Part shown: positions 1 through 7,075 of the stretch, in pieces
Numbering within the stretch: the stretch's first letter is position 1
How the letters are laid out: every line of letters starts with the position of its first letter
Assembly: GCA_019118605.1 (NCBI GenBank)
Contig: DWYP01000002.1
Span: forward strand, 1 to 44,869
Source of the DNA: Candidatus Alistipes faecavium
GTDB taxonomy: Bacteria > Bacteroidota > Bacteroidia > Bacteroidales > Rikenellaceae
DNA: 44,869 nucleotides
Reading direction: 5' to 3'
Made by a program: the position numbers and the translations under genes
Notes under the pieces: generated by a model
Told to the model about the DNA's origin: nothing
What the model saw: only the letters and a program-made list of their open reading frames with translations
The model's database searches: none

Positions 1-11
1 CAAAAAATTCC

Positions 12-19
12 TACTTTTG
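12..19 (+). promoter_or_regulatory. -7 promoter element of the SRP RNA gene
   Basis: TACTTTTG matches the Bacteroidota -7 consensus TAnnTTTG exactly. It ends 5 bases before the first base of the closing stem of the SRP RNA at 25, which is the expected distance to a transcription start. The -33 element would lie left of the window edge. Confidence 0.75.
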
Positions 20-24
20 CACCC

Positions 25-125
25 GGGTGAGTCTTATACGACCAGCTCCTGCAGAATCCCCCAGGCGAGGAATCGAGCAAGGGTATGCGGTTGTAGCGGT
101 GCGATATAAGGAGCTCACCCTTTTT
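25..125 (+). ncRNA. ffs: Signal recognition particle RNA (4.5S-like, small bacterial SRP RNA)
   Basis: RNA core of the signal recognition particle; with the Ffh protein it recognises signal sequences of nascent membrane and secreted proteins. The universally conserved domain IV is visible: CAGG (62-65), helix CGA (66-68), GGAA tetraloop (69-72), TCG (73-75), AGCA (76-79), the same arrangement as the CAGG/GGAA/AGCA core of E. coli 4.5S RNA. The ends close on each other: GGGTGAG (25-31) pairs with CTCACCC (114-120), and TCTTATA (from 32) pairs with TATAAGGA just inside it. A -7 element precedes the 5' end and a T-run follows the 3' end. No protein-coding reading of this stretch is credible. The 3' end is estimated to within a few bases. 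Confidence 0.9.
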
Positions 126-161
126 TTGTCATACGGCGCCCCCTGCGGACGCCGTTTTTTT
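121..161 (+). terminator. Terminator of the SRP RNA gene
   Basis: A first T7 run (121-127) follows the closing stem of the SRP RNA directly. It is followed by a second hairpin, ACGGCG (133-138) with CGCCGT (150-155), and a run of T to 161. Either the RNA itself ends at the first T-run or the second hairpin terminates transcription and the end is processed. Confidence 0.7.
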
Positions 162-229
162 GTGACGGGAACCGCCTTTCGGGAAGGGAACCGTTTTTTG
201 CGGGACGCACCCGTTTCGAAGTTTTTCGC

Positions 230-237
230 TATCTTTG
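230..237 (+). promoter_or_regulatory. -7 promoter element of the MATE gene
   Basis: TATCTTTG, a perfect TAnnTTTG match, ends 7 bases before the ATG at 245. The start of transcription is therefore expected at or within a few bases of the start codon, giving a leaderless or nearly leaderless mRNA. No good -33 TTTG is seen at the usual 19-21 spacing. Confidence 0.65.
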
Positions 238-244
238 CCCCCGC

Positions 245-1573
245 ATGAACATGAACCGCGAAATACTGCGCCTCGCGCTGCCGAATATCGTCTCGAACAT
301 CACCGTCCCCCTGATGGGCATCGTCTCGACGGCCATCGCCGGACACTGGGGAGCGGATTCCGCCGCCACGATCGGCGCGCTGGCCATCGGGGTGTCGATC
401 TTCAACTTCATCTACTGGAACTGCTCGTTCGTGCGCATGGGCACCAGCGGCCTCACGGCCCAGGCATACGGCGCCGGAGACCTGCGCGAATGCTCCCGGA
501 TGCTCTACCGCGCGATGTCGGTGGCCGTCGTAATGGGCGTGCTGATGGTGGCGCTCCAGGTGCCGATCGGCGAGCTCGCCCTCTGGGCCATGCACGGCGG
601 GGAGATGACCCGCGAATACTTCTACACCCGCATCTGGGCCGTGCCCGCGGGGATCCTGCTGTTCGGATTCAACGGCTGGTTCACGGGCATGCAGAACGCC
701 CTCTTCCCGATGATCACGGCCGTCACGGTCAACATCATCCACCTCACCTGCAGCCTCGCCTTCGCCTTCGGACTCGACCTGGGAATCGTGGGCATCGCCT
801 ACGCCTCGGTCGTCGCACAATGGTCGGGCGTCGCGCTGGCCACGGTGCTGCTGCTCGTCCGCTACCGCTCCGTGCTGACCTCCTTCGACCGGCGGGAGGT
901 GCTCGACATGCAGCCGCTGAAGGCCTTCCTGCGCATCAACCGCGACATCATCCTGCGCACGTTCTGCATCGTGGCGGTCTACACCTTCTTCACCGGGGCC
1001 TCGGCACGCATGGAAGACCCCGCGCTGCTGGCCGTGAACACCCTGCTGCTCGAACTCTTCACCCTCTTCTCCTACATGAACGACGGATTCGCATACGCCG
1101 CCGAAGCCCTCACGGGGCGCTTCATCGGCGCACGCGACGGCGAGGCGCTGCGCCGCTGCCTGCGCCGCTGCCTGCTGTGGGGGATGCTGATTTCGGGAGT
1201 GTTCGTCGTGTTCTACCTCGCGGGGTGGCGCGAACTGCTCGGGCTCTTCGTCGACCGCGACGCGCCGAATGCCGCACAGCTCGTCGACATGGCGGGCCGC
1301 TACGTGGTGTGGGTGATCGTGATCCCCCTGGCCTCGGCCATGCCCTTCATCATGGACGGGATCATGGTCGGCGCCACCGAGACGCGCGTGATGCGCAACT
1401 CGATGTTCCTGGCCACGGCGGCATACTTCGGGATCTTCTACGCCTGCTCGCCGCTGATCGGCAACAACGCCCTGTGGATGGCCTTCACGCTTTACATGGC
1501 CCTGCGGGGCATCTTCCAGTACCTGATGACCCACCGGCTGCGCACGATCCGCGAAAAGGCCCTGCCGCGCTGA
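245..1573 (+). CDS. MATE family efflux transporter
   Basis: Inner-membrane multidrug/toxin antiporter that exports cationic compounds using a Na+ or H+ gradient. The 442 residues are the usual length for the family and alternate about twelve hydrophobic segments with short polar loops in two homologous halves; the N-terminal LALPNIVSNITVPLMGIV stretch is typical of the first MATE helix. The start ATG at 245 is the first of two in-frame ATGs six bases apart (245 and 251) and lies 7 bases after a perfect -7 element, so the transcript is probably leaderless or nearly so and the true start could be either. The gene stands alone, downstream of the SRP RNA gene and upstream of a repeat-rich intergenic stretch. 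Substrate cannot be read from the sequence; the Bacteroidota relatives include DinF/NorM-like exporters. Confidence 0.9.
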   Translation: MNMNREILRLALPNIVSNITVPLMGIVSTAIAGHWGADSAATIGALAIGVSIFNFIYWNCSFVRMGTSGLTAQAYGAGDLRECSRMLYRAMSVAVVMGVLMVALQVPIGELALWAMHGGEMTREYFYTRIWAVPAGILLFGFNGWFTGMQNALFPMITAVTVNIIHLTCSLAFAFGLDLGIVGIAYASVVAQWSGVALATVLLLVRYRSVLTSFDRREVLDMQPLKAFLRINRDIILRTFCIVAVYTFFTGASARMEDPALLAVNTLLLELFTLFSYMNDGFAYAAEALTGRFIGARDGEALRRCLRRCLLWGMLISGVFVVFYLAGWRELLGLFVDRDAPNAAQLVDMAGRYVVWVIVIPLASAMPFIMDGIMVGATETRVMRNSMFLATAAYFGIFYACSPLIGNNALWMAFTLYMALRGIFQYLMTHRLRTIREKALPR

Positions 1574-1600
1574 GCGGAGATCGGCCCCGTACGGGACCGC

Positions 1601-1740
1601 CGGAACCCGCTCCCCATACAAGCACGCCGGAACCCGCTCCCATACAAGCACGCCGGAACCGTCCTTCCATACGAATACGCCGGGAACCCCTTCCCATACA
1701 AGCACAAGCTCGCCGAGCCCCTCTTTCCATACGAATACGC
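1601..1740. repeat. Tandem repeat array, five units of about 27 bp
   Basis: Five head-to-tail degenerate units of 27, 26, 27, 33 and 27 bp start at 1601, 1628, 1654, 1681 and 1714. Each contains a conserved core CCATACRARYACGC preceded by a variable CGGAACCCG-like segment; a sixth partial copy begins at 1741. Two core variants alternate, CATACAAGCACGC and CATACGAATACGC. The array lies just past the 3' end of the MATE gene. Most units being 27 bp keeps several frames open in both directions, which explains long meaningless ORFs here; I see no start site or protein-like composition that supports coding. Confidence 0.85.
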
Positions 1741-1776
1741 CGGCATCCGCCCGGCTCAGCCTCGGCCCAACCCCAA

Positions 1777-1850
1777 CGCGCACATAGACCCCTGCACACG
1801 TAAACCCCGGTACGCATAAACCCCGGGGCGCATAAACCCGGCGCGCACAT
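1777..1850. repeat. Second degenerate repeat, about 16 bp unit
   Basis: Three to four copies of a 16-bp unit with consensus CGCATAAACCCCGG follow the first array directly (clear copies at 1797-1812, 1813-1828 and 1829-1843, weaker flanking copies). Together with the 27-bp array it fills the 348-base gap between the MATE and TPR genes; apart from these repeats and the terminator at 1851-1889 nothing else is visible in that gap. Confidence 0.6.
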
Positions 1851-1889
1851 AAAAAGCAGGGCGCCCGGTCTTCGATCGACCGGGCGCCC
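1851..1889 (-). terminator. Rho-independent terminator after the TPR gene
   Basis: A perfect 12-bp stem GGGCGCCCGGTC (1859-1870) / GACCGGGCGCCC (1878-1889) with a 7-base loop, followed on the minus strand by a run of five T (plus-strand A 1851-1855). It lies 33 bases after the stop codon of the minus-strand TPR gene and would also stop transcripts coming from the MATE side. Confidence 0.85.
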
Positions 1890-1921
1890 CGTGTGCTGTC
1901 AGGCTTGACGCGCCGTGCGCA

Positions 1922-3268
1922 CTACTCGCCCTTCACCTGCTTGTAGAGCTCGTTGTACTTGTTGTACTTCTCCATCATGCCGGGCTCGTCGCGCAGACGG
2001 AAGCACAGCGACTTGAGGAACTCCAGCGTATCGCCGTCCTGCGGCTTGAGCTCATAGGCCTTCTCGAACCACGGGAGCGCGTTCATGTAGACCTCGTTGA
2101 CCACCTTCAGATCGGCATCGTAGGTCGCCTGGCTGCTATACTGCTTCTCGTTCATCACCTTGTTGAGTTCGTCGCCCTTGATCGTGTAGAAGACGCCGAG
2201 GTAGTAGTTGCCCTCGAAGAGGTCGGGCTTCAGCTCCACAACCTTCTTGAACGACTCGATGCTCTGGTCGTAATCCTTCAGCGCATAGAAGATACGGCCG
2301 CGGCCGAACCACAGGTCGACGCTCTGGGGATTGTTCGCAATGGCCTGGTCGATCATGGCCACCAGGTCGGCGGGATCGCCCACACCCTCTTCCGTGGTGT
2401 AGAGCTGCATCAGTCCGTCGAGCGTACGCTCGTTCTTCGGGAACTTCTCGATACCTACAAGCAGCGCATCCTTGGCCTTCAGGAGGTTGGCCTTGTCAGC
2501 CTCCCGCTGTCCGTAGTAGCAGTGGAAGAGGTAGTAGTAGATGTTGCCCTCCTCGTCGGCGTACCCCAGGTCGATGGACTTCGAAAGGTACTCGGCGCCC
2601 TTGGCATACGATGCCGGGTTGTTCGCGCCGTCGACCGTCAGCAGGTATCCCGCATAGTAGAGCAGCGCGGGATCGGGAGCCTGGCCGTATGCGGGGCAGG
2701 ACTGCGCCTCGAAAGCCGTGGCATAGGCCGCAGCGGCTTCGGGATAGTTCCCCGTCTCGAGGCCCACGTTGCCGAGCTGCGAGCAGAAGTCGCTCACCTG
2801 CTGCATGCCCTGCTTCACCTTGTCGGCCGACTTCGGGTCGATTTCATAAGCCTTGTTGTAGGCCTCGATGGCCTTGGCGGGAGCATTCTCCACGATCCAC
2901 TGCGTCTGCTTCCATGCCACGACCTTGCCGTCCTTGAAGTATACCGTTACGTAAGGATAGGACCAGGCCTCGAGCGTCACGTCGAGCAGCGTCTCGTTAC
3001 CCACGTTGGAGGGTTCCCCGATGGCGAGTTTCAGCATCGGAGCCTCGATGCCCACGAAAAGGCTCTTCGTAGGTTCGGCGGCAGCATCATAGAAGGCCTT
3101 TCCGCGGTTGATCCACGTGGAGGCCTTGGAGCCCTTCTTCGCATCGGCGATGTCCGCATCGCTCTTCTCGATCTTCGCAAGAAGCGCATCCTTGTTCACT
3201 TTCTGGGCCTGTACGGCGGGAACTGCCAGAAGCAACGCCGCAAGAGCCGACAAAAACGTCTTTTTCAT
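1922..3268 (-). CDS. Secreted tetratricopeptide repeat protein
   Basis: Periplasmic or envelope-attached TPR protein of 448 residues; exact role unknown. An N-terminal signal peptide (MKKTFLSALAALLLAVPAVQA, cleavage near residue 21) is followed by charged alpha-helical sequence. TPR-like helices occur around residues 130-200 (KAIEAYNKAYEIDPKS) and again at about 310-430, where the repeat FGRGRIFYALKDYDQSIESF is followed by KKVVELKPDLFEGNYYLGVF. No lipobox cysteine and no membrane anchor are seen. It follows gyrA by 31 bases with no promoter of its own visible, so it is probably the second gene of a gyrA transcript, an arrangement I know from other Bacteroidales. A strong terminator follows. 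The start ATG at 3268 is fixed by the signal peptide. Confidence 0.85.
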   Translation of the reverse strand: MKKTFLSALAALLLAVPAVQAQKVNKDALLAKIEKSDADIADAKKGSKASTWINRGKAFYDAAAEPTKSLFVGIEAPMLKLAIGEPSNVGNETLLDVTLEAWSYPYVTVYFKDGKVVAWKQTQWIVENAPAKAIEAYNKAYEIDPKSADKVKQGMQQVSDFCSQLGNVGLETGNYPEAAAAYATAFEAQSCPAYGQAPDPALLYYAGYLLTVDGANNPASYAKGAEYLSKSIDLGYADEEGNIYYYLFHCYYGQREADKANLLKAKDALLVGIEKFPKNERTLDGLMQLYTTEEGVGDPADLVAMIDQAIANNPQSVDLWFGRGRIFYALKDYDQSIESFKKVVELKPDLFEGNYYLGVFYTIKGDELNKVMNEKQYSSQATYDADLKVVNEVYMNALPWFEKAYELKPQDGDTLEFLKSLCFRLRDEPGMMEKYNKYNELYKQVKGE

Positions 3269-3299
3269 GACAAATAGGGTTTAGAATTATTGTGTTTCC

Positions 3300-5852
3300 T
3301 TACTGTTCCTCCGCGGGCGTGGCAGCCGTATCGGGCACATCGGCCCCTTCAGCCTGTTCCGCGGGCTGCACTTCGTCTTCATCCCCTGCCGACGGCACCG
3401 CCATGACCGAAGCGATGGCGTCGCCTTCGCGCAGGTTGATGATACGCACGCCCTGCGTCGCGCGACCCGCCAAGCGGATCTGCGACACCGCGGTACGTAT
3501 GGTGAGTCCCGAGCGGTTGATGATCATCAGGTCGTTCTCGTCGGTAACGGCCTGGATGGATATGAGTTTTCCGGTTTTCTCCGTAATGTTGATCGTCTTC
3601 ACGCCCTTGCCGCCGCGGTTCGTGATGCGGTACTCCTCCAGATCGGTACGTTTGCCGTAGCCGTTCTCGCTCAGCACCAGCACGTCCTGCTTCGAATCGG
3701 GCTCCACGCAGATCATGCCTACCACCTCGTCGTCTTCGTCGATCGAGATACCGCGCACGCCGGCCCCCACGCGCCCGATCGGGCGCACGGTCGACTCGTT
3801 GAAGCGGATGGCCTTGCCCTCGCGTGCGGCGATCATCACCTCGGCATGGCCGCTCGTGAGCTTCGCCTCGATGAGCTGGTCGCCCTCGCGGATGACGATG
3901 GCATTGACGCCGTTCTGCCGCGGCCGCGAATAGGCCTCGAGCTTCGTCTTCTTGATCGTGCCGTCCTTCGTGCACATGACGATGTAGTTGTTGTTCACAT
4001 ACTCCGCATCGTCGAGGCGCTTGACGTTGATGTAGGCGCGGACCTTGTCGTCGGGCTCGATCTGGATGACGTTCTGGATCGCGCGGCCCTTCGACGAACG
4101 GGCCCCTTCGGGGATGTCGTAGACCTTGAGCCAGTAGCAGCGGCCCTTCTCCGTGAAGAAGAGCATCGTATTGTGCATCGAGGCCACGTAGATGTGCTCG
4201 ATGAAGTCCTCGTCGCGCGTGGCGCTGCCCTTGGCCCCCACTCCGCCGCGGTTCTGCGTGCGGTATTCGGCCAGCGGCGTGCGCTTGATGTATCCCATGT
4301 GCGAGATGGTGATCACCATGTCGTCGTCGGCGTAGAAGTCCTCGGGGTTGAACTCCTCCGAGGCGTAGACGATCTGCGTGCGGCGCTCGTCGCCGTACTT
4401 CTCCTTGATCTCCAGCAGCTCGTCCTTGACGATCTGCATCTGCATCGCCACGCTTGCGAGCACCTCCGTGAGGTGGGCGATCAACGCCTGCAGCTCGTCG
4501 CGCTCGGCGACCAGCTTCCCGTGCTCGAGGCCCGTCAGGGCGCGCAGGCGCATCTCGATGATGGCCGAAGCCTGGATGTCGTCCAGCGCGAAACGCTCCA
4601 TCATCGTCTGCTTCGCGGCGTCGGGCGTCTGCGACGAGCGGATGATGTGCACGATCTCGTCGATGTTGTCCTGGGCGATCAGAAGTCCCAGCACGATATG
4701 GAGCCGCTCCTCGGCCTTGCGCTTGTCGAACTGCGTGCGGCGCACCACCACGTCGTGGCGGTGCTCGATGAAGTGGTGGATCAGGTCGCGCATCGACAGC
4801 AGCTGCGGGCGTCCGTTGACCAGGGCGATATTGTTCACCGCAAACGACGTCTGCAGCGGCGTGTTCTTGAAGAGCGTGTTGAGCACCACGCTCGCCACGG
4901 CGTCATGTTTGAGGATGATGATGATGCGCAGTCCGTTGCGGTCCGACTCGTCGTTGATGTAGGAGATGCCCTCGATCTTCTTCTCGTTGATCATGTCGGC
5001 GATCTTCTTGATCATCTCGGCCTTGTTGACCATGTAGGGGATCTCCGTGACCACGATGCACTCGCGGCCGCTGGGCGTATGCTCGATCTCGGTCTTCGCG
5101 CGCATCACCACGCGCCCGCGGCCCGTGAGCATCGCCTCCTTGACGCCTTCGTATCCGTAGATGATGCCGCCGGTCGGGAAGTCGGGGCCCTTGACATACT
5201 GCAGCAGTTCCTCCCCGGCGATCTCCGGATTGTCAACATAGGCGCAGCAGGCGTCCACGACCTCCGAGAGGTTGTGCGGGGCCATGTTCGTGGCCATACC
5301 CACGGCGATGCCGCTCGCGCCGTTGACGATCAGCAGCGGGATGCGCGTGGGCAGGACGGTGGGCTCCTTGATCGTATCGTCGAAGTTCAGCGTCCAGTCG
5401 ATGGTCTCCTTGTCGATGTCGGCCATCACCTCGTCGGTGATCTTCTTCATCCGCGCCTCGGTGTAACGCATCGCGGCGGGCGAGTCGCCGTCCATGGATC
5501 CGAAGTTACCCTGGCCGTCGACCAGCGGGTAGCGCATCGACCACTCCTGGGCCAGACGCACCATGGCGTCGTATACCGACAAGTCGCCGTGGGGGTGGAA
5601 CTTTCCGAGCACGTCGCCGACGATACGCGCCGACTTACGGGTGGGTTTGTCGGAGTAGAGGTTGAGCTCCGCGCTCATATCGTAGAGGATGCGGCGGTGT
5701 ACGGGTTTCAGGCCGTCCCGCACGTCGGGAAGCGCCCGCGACACGATGACCGACATCGAGTAGTCGATGTAGGCCGACTTCATCTGCTCTTCGATATTGA
5801 TGGGGATGATCCGCCCCACCAGACCGGCATTCTTTTCTTCTTCGGTTAACAT
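3300..5852 (-). CDS. gyrA: DNA gyrase subunit A
   Basis: Catalytic breakage-reunion subunit of gyrase, which introduces negative supercoils with GyrB. The 850 residues carry the N-terminal topoisomerase IIA domain with the catalytic tyrosine Y130 ([10 protein letters not shown]) and the C-terminal beta-pinwheel with a GyrA-box-like [10 protein letters not shown] and later NRGGKGVK. The tail after about residue 815 is acidic ([15 protein letters not shown]), as common in this phylum. Notable: the quinolone-resistance-determining region reads HGDLSVYD, with Leu91 (codon TTG, 5580-5582) at the position equivalent to E. coli Ser83 and B. fragilis Ser82. gyrB is not in the window. Transcription probably starts near 6041 from the element at 6048-6055, giving a leader of about 190 bases. 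The paralogue parC is annotated separately; the GyrA-box and pinwheel separate the two. Confidence 0.97.
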   Translation of the reverse strand: MLTEEEKNAGLVGRIIPINIEEQMKSAYIDYSMSVIVSRALPDVRDGLKPVHRRILYDMSAELNLYSDKPTRKSARIVGDVLGKFHPHGDLSVYDAMVRLAQEWSMRYPLVDGQGNFGSMDGDSPAAMRYTEARMKKITDEVMADIDKETIDWTLNFDDTIKEPTVLPTRIPLLIVNGASGIAVGMATNMAPHNLSEVVDACCAYVDNPEIAGEELLQYVKGPDFPTGGIIYGYEGVKEAMLTGRGRVVMRAKTEIEHTPSGRECIVVTEIPYMVNKAEMIKKIADMINEKKIEGISYINDESDRNGLRIIIILKHDAVASVVLNTLFKNTPLQTSFAVNNIALVNGRPQLLSMRDLIHHFIEHRHDVVVRRTQFDKRKAEERLHIVLGLLIAQDNIDEIVHIIRSSQTPDAAKQTMMERFALDDIQASAIIEMRLRALTGLEHGKLVAERDELQALIAHLTEVLASVAMQMQIVKDELLEIKEKYGDERRTQIVYASEEFNPEDFYADDDMVITISHMGYIKRTPLAEYRTQNRGGVGAKGSATRDEDFIEHIYVASMHNTMLFFTEKGRCYWLKVYDIPEGARSSKGRAIQNVIQIEPDDKVRAYINVKRLDDAEYVNNNYIVMCTKDGTIKKTKLEAYSRPRQNGVNAIVIREGDQLIEAKLTSGHAEVMIAAREGKAIRFNESTVRPIGRVGAGVRGISIDEDDEVVGMICVEPDSKQDVLVLSENGYGKRTDLEEYRITNRGGKGVKTINITEKTGKLISIQAVTDENDLMIINRSGLTIRTAVSQIRLAGRATQGVRIINLREGDAIASVMAVPSAGDEDEVQPAEQAEGADVPDTAATPAEEQ

Positions 5853-6047
5853 TTCTCTGCTTGTCTTTCTCTTTTTCTCTTGCTCCTGATTCGCTTGTTC
5901 GGGGTATCGTCAGGCATTTTCGGGATATTCGGCCGAAACGCGCCCCGGCATGGCCCGAAGCCGCCCCGACACCGCCCGGCTTGCCTTTGCGGCCGCGAGT
6001 CCGGGGGCAGCGCGGGTTCCGCCCGGAATTACCCTTCTATTAACATA
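5853..6047 (-). other. Long gyrA leader region without a gene
   Basis: This is the transcribed leader expected between the gyrA promoter and its ATG, about 190 bases. It is very GC-rich in the middle and changes to a purine-rich stretch (on the minus strand AGAGAAAAAGAGAAAGACAAG) directly before the start codon. I see no credible small ORF with a start signal and no recognised riboswitch. The remaining gap up to 6232 contains the gyrA promoter and the terminator of the LolA-like gene, and nothing else I can name. Confidence 0.5.
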
Positions 6048-6078
6048 CAAAAATACGATTTATTTCCGATTCTGACAA
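6048..6078 (-). promoter_or_regulatory. gyrA promoter, -7 and -33 elements
   Basis: On the minus strand TATTTTTG (6055-6048) fits the -7 consensus TAnnTTTG, and TTG (6078-6076) lies 20 bases further upstream, the expected spacing for the Bacteroidota -33 element. It is the only such pair in the 380-base gap upstream of gyrA. Confidence 0.65.
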
Positions 6079-6162
6079 CTTTGCAGGCAGAAATATCGCC
6101 CCTGCGGAAGATATTTTCCGGACGGCAGGCCGTTTTTGGCCCTTTTCCGGCGATCTGAGGGC

Positions 6163-6192
6163 AAAAAAAATTTCCCCCGACACCCTGTCGGG
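6163..6192 (-). terminator. Terminator after the LolA-like gene
   Basis: Stem CCCGACA (6176-6182) / TGTCGGG (6186-6192) with a 3-base loop; on the minus strand it is followed after a few bases by T8 (plus-strand A 6163-6170). It lies about 40 bases past the stop codon of the gene that ends at 6233. Confidence 0.7.
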
Positions 6193-6232
6193 AGAAACCG
6201 GAAAGACACACCCGTCCCGGAAGGCGCCGCCG

Positions 6233-6868
6233 CTACCGGAAGTCGATCAGTTCGTACCCGTCGTAGTTCCGGAGTTCGAAGCGTCCGAGGGGTTCGGAGA
6301 GCGGCGCGATCCGCAGGATCCGCACCGCGACCTGCTCCCCATCGTAGTCGTAGACGAGCGAGAGGGGGCGCATGTCCGACGTGGAGACCGTCACCTCGAC
6401 CGACCCGGCCGGGGCATCCTCCCCGGAGGCAGCGGGGGTGAGCCGCACGACGGCCTGCCCGCCGGCTTCGGAGACCAGCGTCGGAAGGTACTCGCTGCCG
6501 AGGAAATCGAAGGCCCGGACGGGGTTGTTCAGGATGTTGCGGCTCGCGGGATCGACCTCGACGATCGTCACCTCCCGGCGCCTGTTGTCAACCTCCCAGC
6601 GGGTCGCGGCGTCGGCGAAGACCTCGGCATCGCCGAACTTCAGGCAATAGTCCGTCCCGTCGATGGCGTAGCTGCCGCTCCCGGAGAACTCCTCGGCCGA
6701 GAGCTCGAAACGCACCTCGTAGCTCTTCATCGCGCGGAACTCCGCGGCCAGGCGCCCGACGATTTCGGAGGCCCGGTCGGCAGCCGACGCGGGAAGGAGC
6801 ACGGCGGCCGTCAGCGCGGCGGCCGTCAGCACGGCCGTCAAGATCGAATATGTCCGTATCGTTCGCAT
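6233..6868 (-). CDS. LolA-like periplasmic outer-membrane lipoprotein carrier
   Basis: Probable periplasmic chaperone that shuttles lipoproteins from the inner to the outer membrane. The 211 residues begin with a signal peptide (hydrophobic to about residue 29, ending PASA-AD) followed by a beta-rich LolA-type fold: an N-terminal helix (EIVGRLAAEFRAMKSYEVRF), alternating strands, and a C-terminal NYDGYELIDFR. Sequence identity to E. coli LolA is low, so the family call rests on length, strand pattern and position immediately downstream of ftsK, the place where LolA-family genes often lie in this phylum. It is separated from ftsK by a 207-base stretch with tandem repeats and probably shares its transcript; no -7 element is seen before it. 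Whether it pairs with the LolD encoded at 35313 is unknown. Confidence 0.75.
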   Translation of the reverse strand: MRTIRTYSILTAVLTAAALTAAVLLPASAADRASEIVGRLAAEFRAMKSYEVRFELSAEEFSGSGSYAIDGTDYCLKFGDAEVFADAATRWEVDNRRREVTIVEVDPASRNILNNPVRAFDFLGSEYLPTLVSEAGGQAVVRLTPAASGEDAPAGSVEVTVSTSDMRPLSLVYDYDGEQVAVRILRIAPLSEPLGRFELRNYDGYELIDFR

Positions 6869-6885
6869 GGAATCGTTTTTTTAGA

Positions 6886-7048
6886 GTCTGTTTTACACGA
6901 GGGTCTGTTTTGCGCGAGGGGCCGTTCTGCGCAAGGAGTCTTGTTTGCTCGAGGGCCGTTCTGCGCAAGGAGTCTGGTTTGCTCGAGGAGCCGCTCTGTT
7001 CGAGACGTCTGTTTTGCACGGCGCAGGCCTGTTTTGCACGGCGCAGGC
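6886..7048. repeat. Tandem repeat array between ftsK and the LolA-like gene
   Basis: About nine degenerate units of 17-20 bp with consensus near GTCTGTTTTGCNCGAGG, alternating with a variant GCCGTTCTGCGCAAGGA. Recent duplications are visible: a 34-bp block (6921-6954) is repeated directly at 6955-6988 with one mismatch, and a 20-bp block (7009-7028) is repeated perfectly at 7029-7048. The array fills most of the 207-base intercistronic gap of a probable ftsK-lolA transcript. Unit lengths are not multiples of three overall, arguing against a coding role. Confidence 0.85.
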
Positions 7049-7075
7049 CGCACGCCCCGGCTTCCGGACATCGGA

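Noticed and set aside
1601..1740. CRISPR array
   Set aside because: Units are contiguous without unique spacers, degenerate, and not flanked by cas genes.
11..1783. Minus-strand 590-codon frame across the MATE gene and the 27-bp repeats
   Set aside because: It is antisense to MATE; its N-terminal repeats only reflect the 27-bp units, and it would cover the SRP RNA and its promoter.
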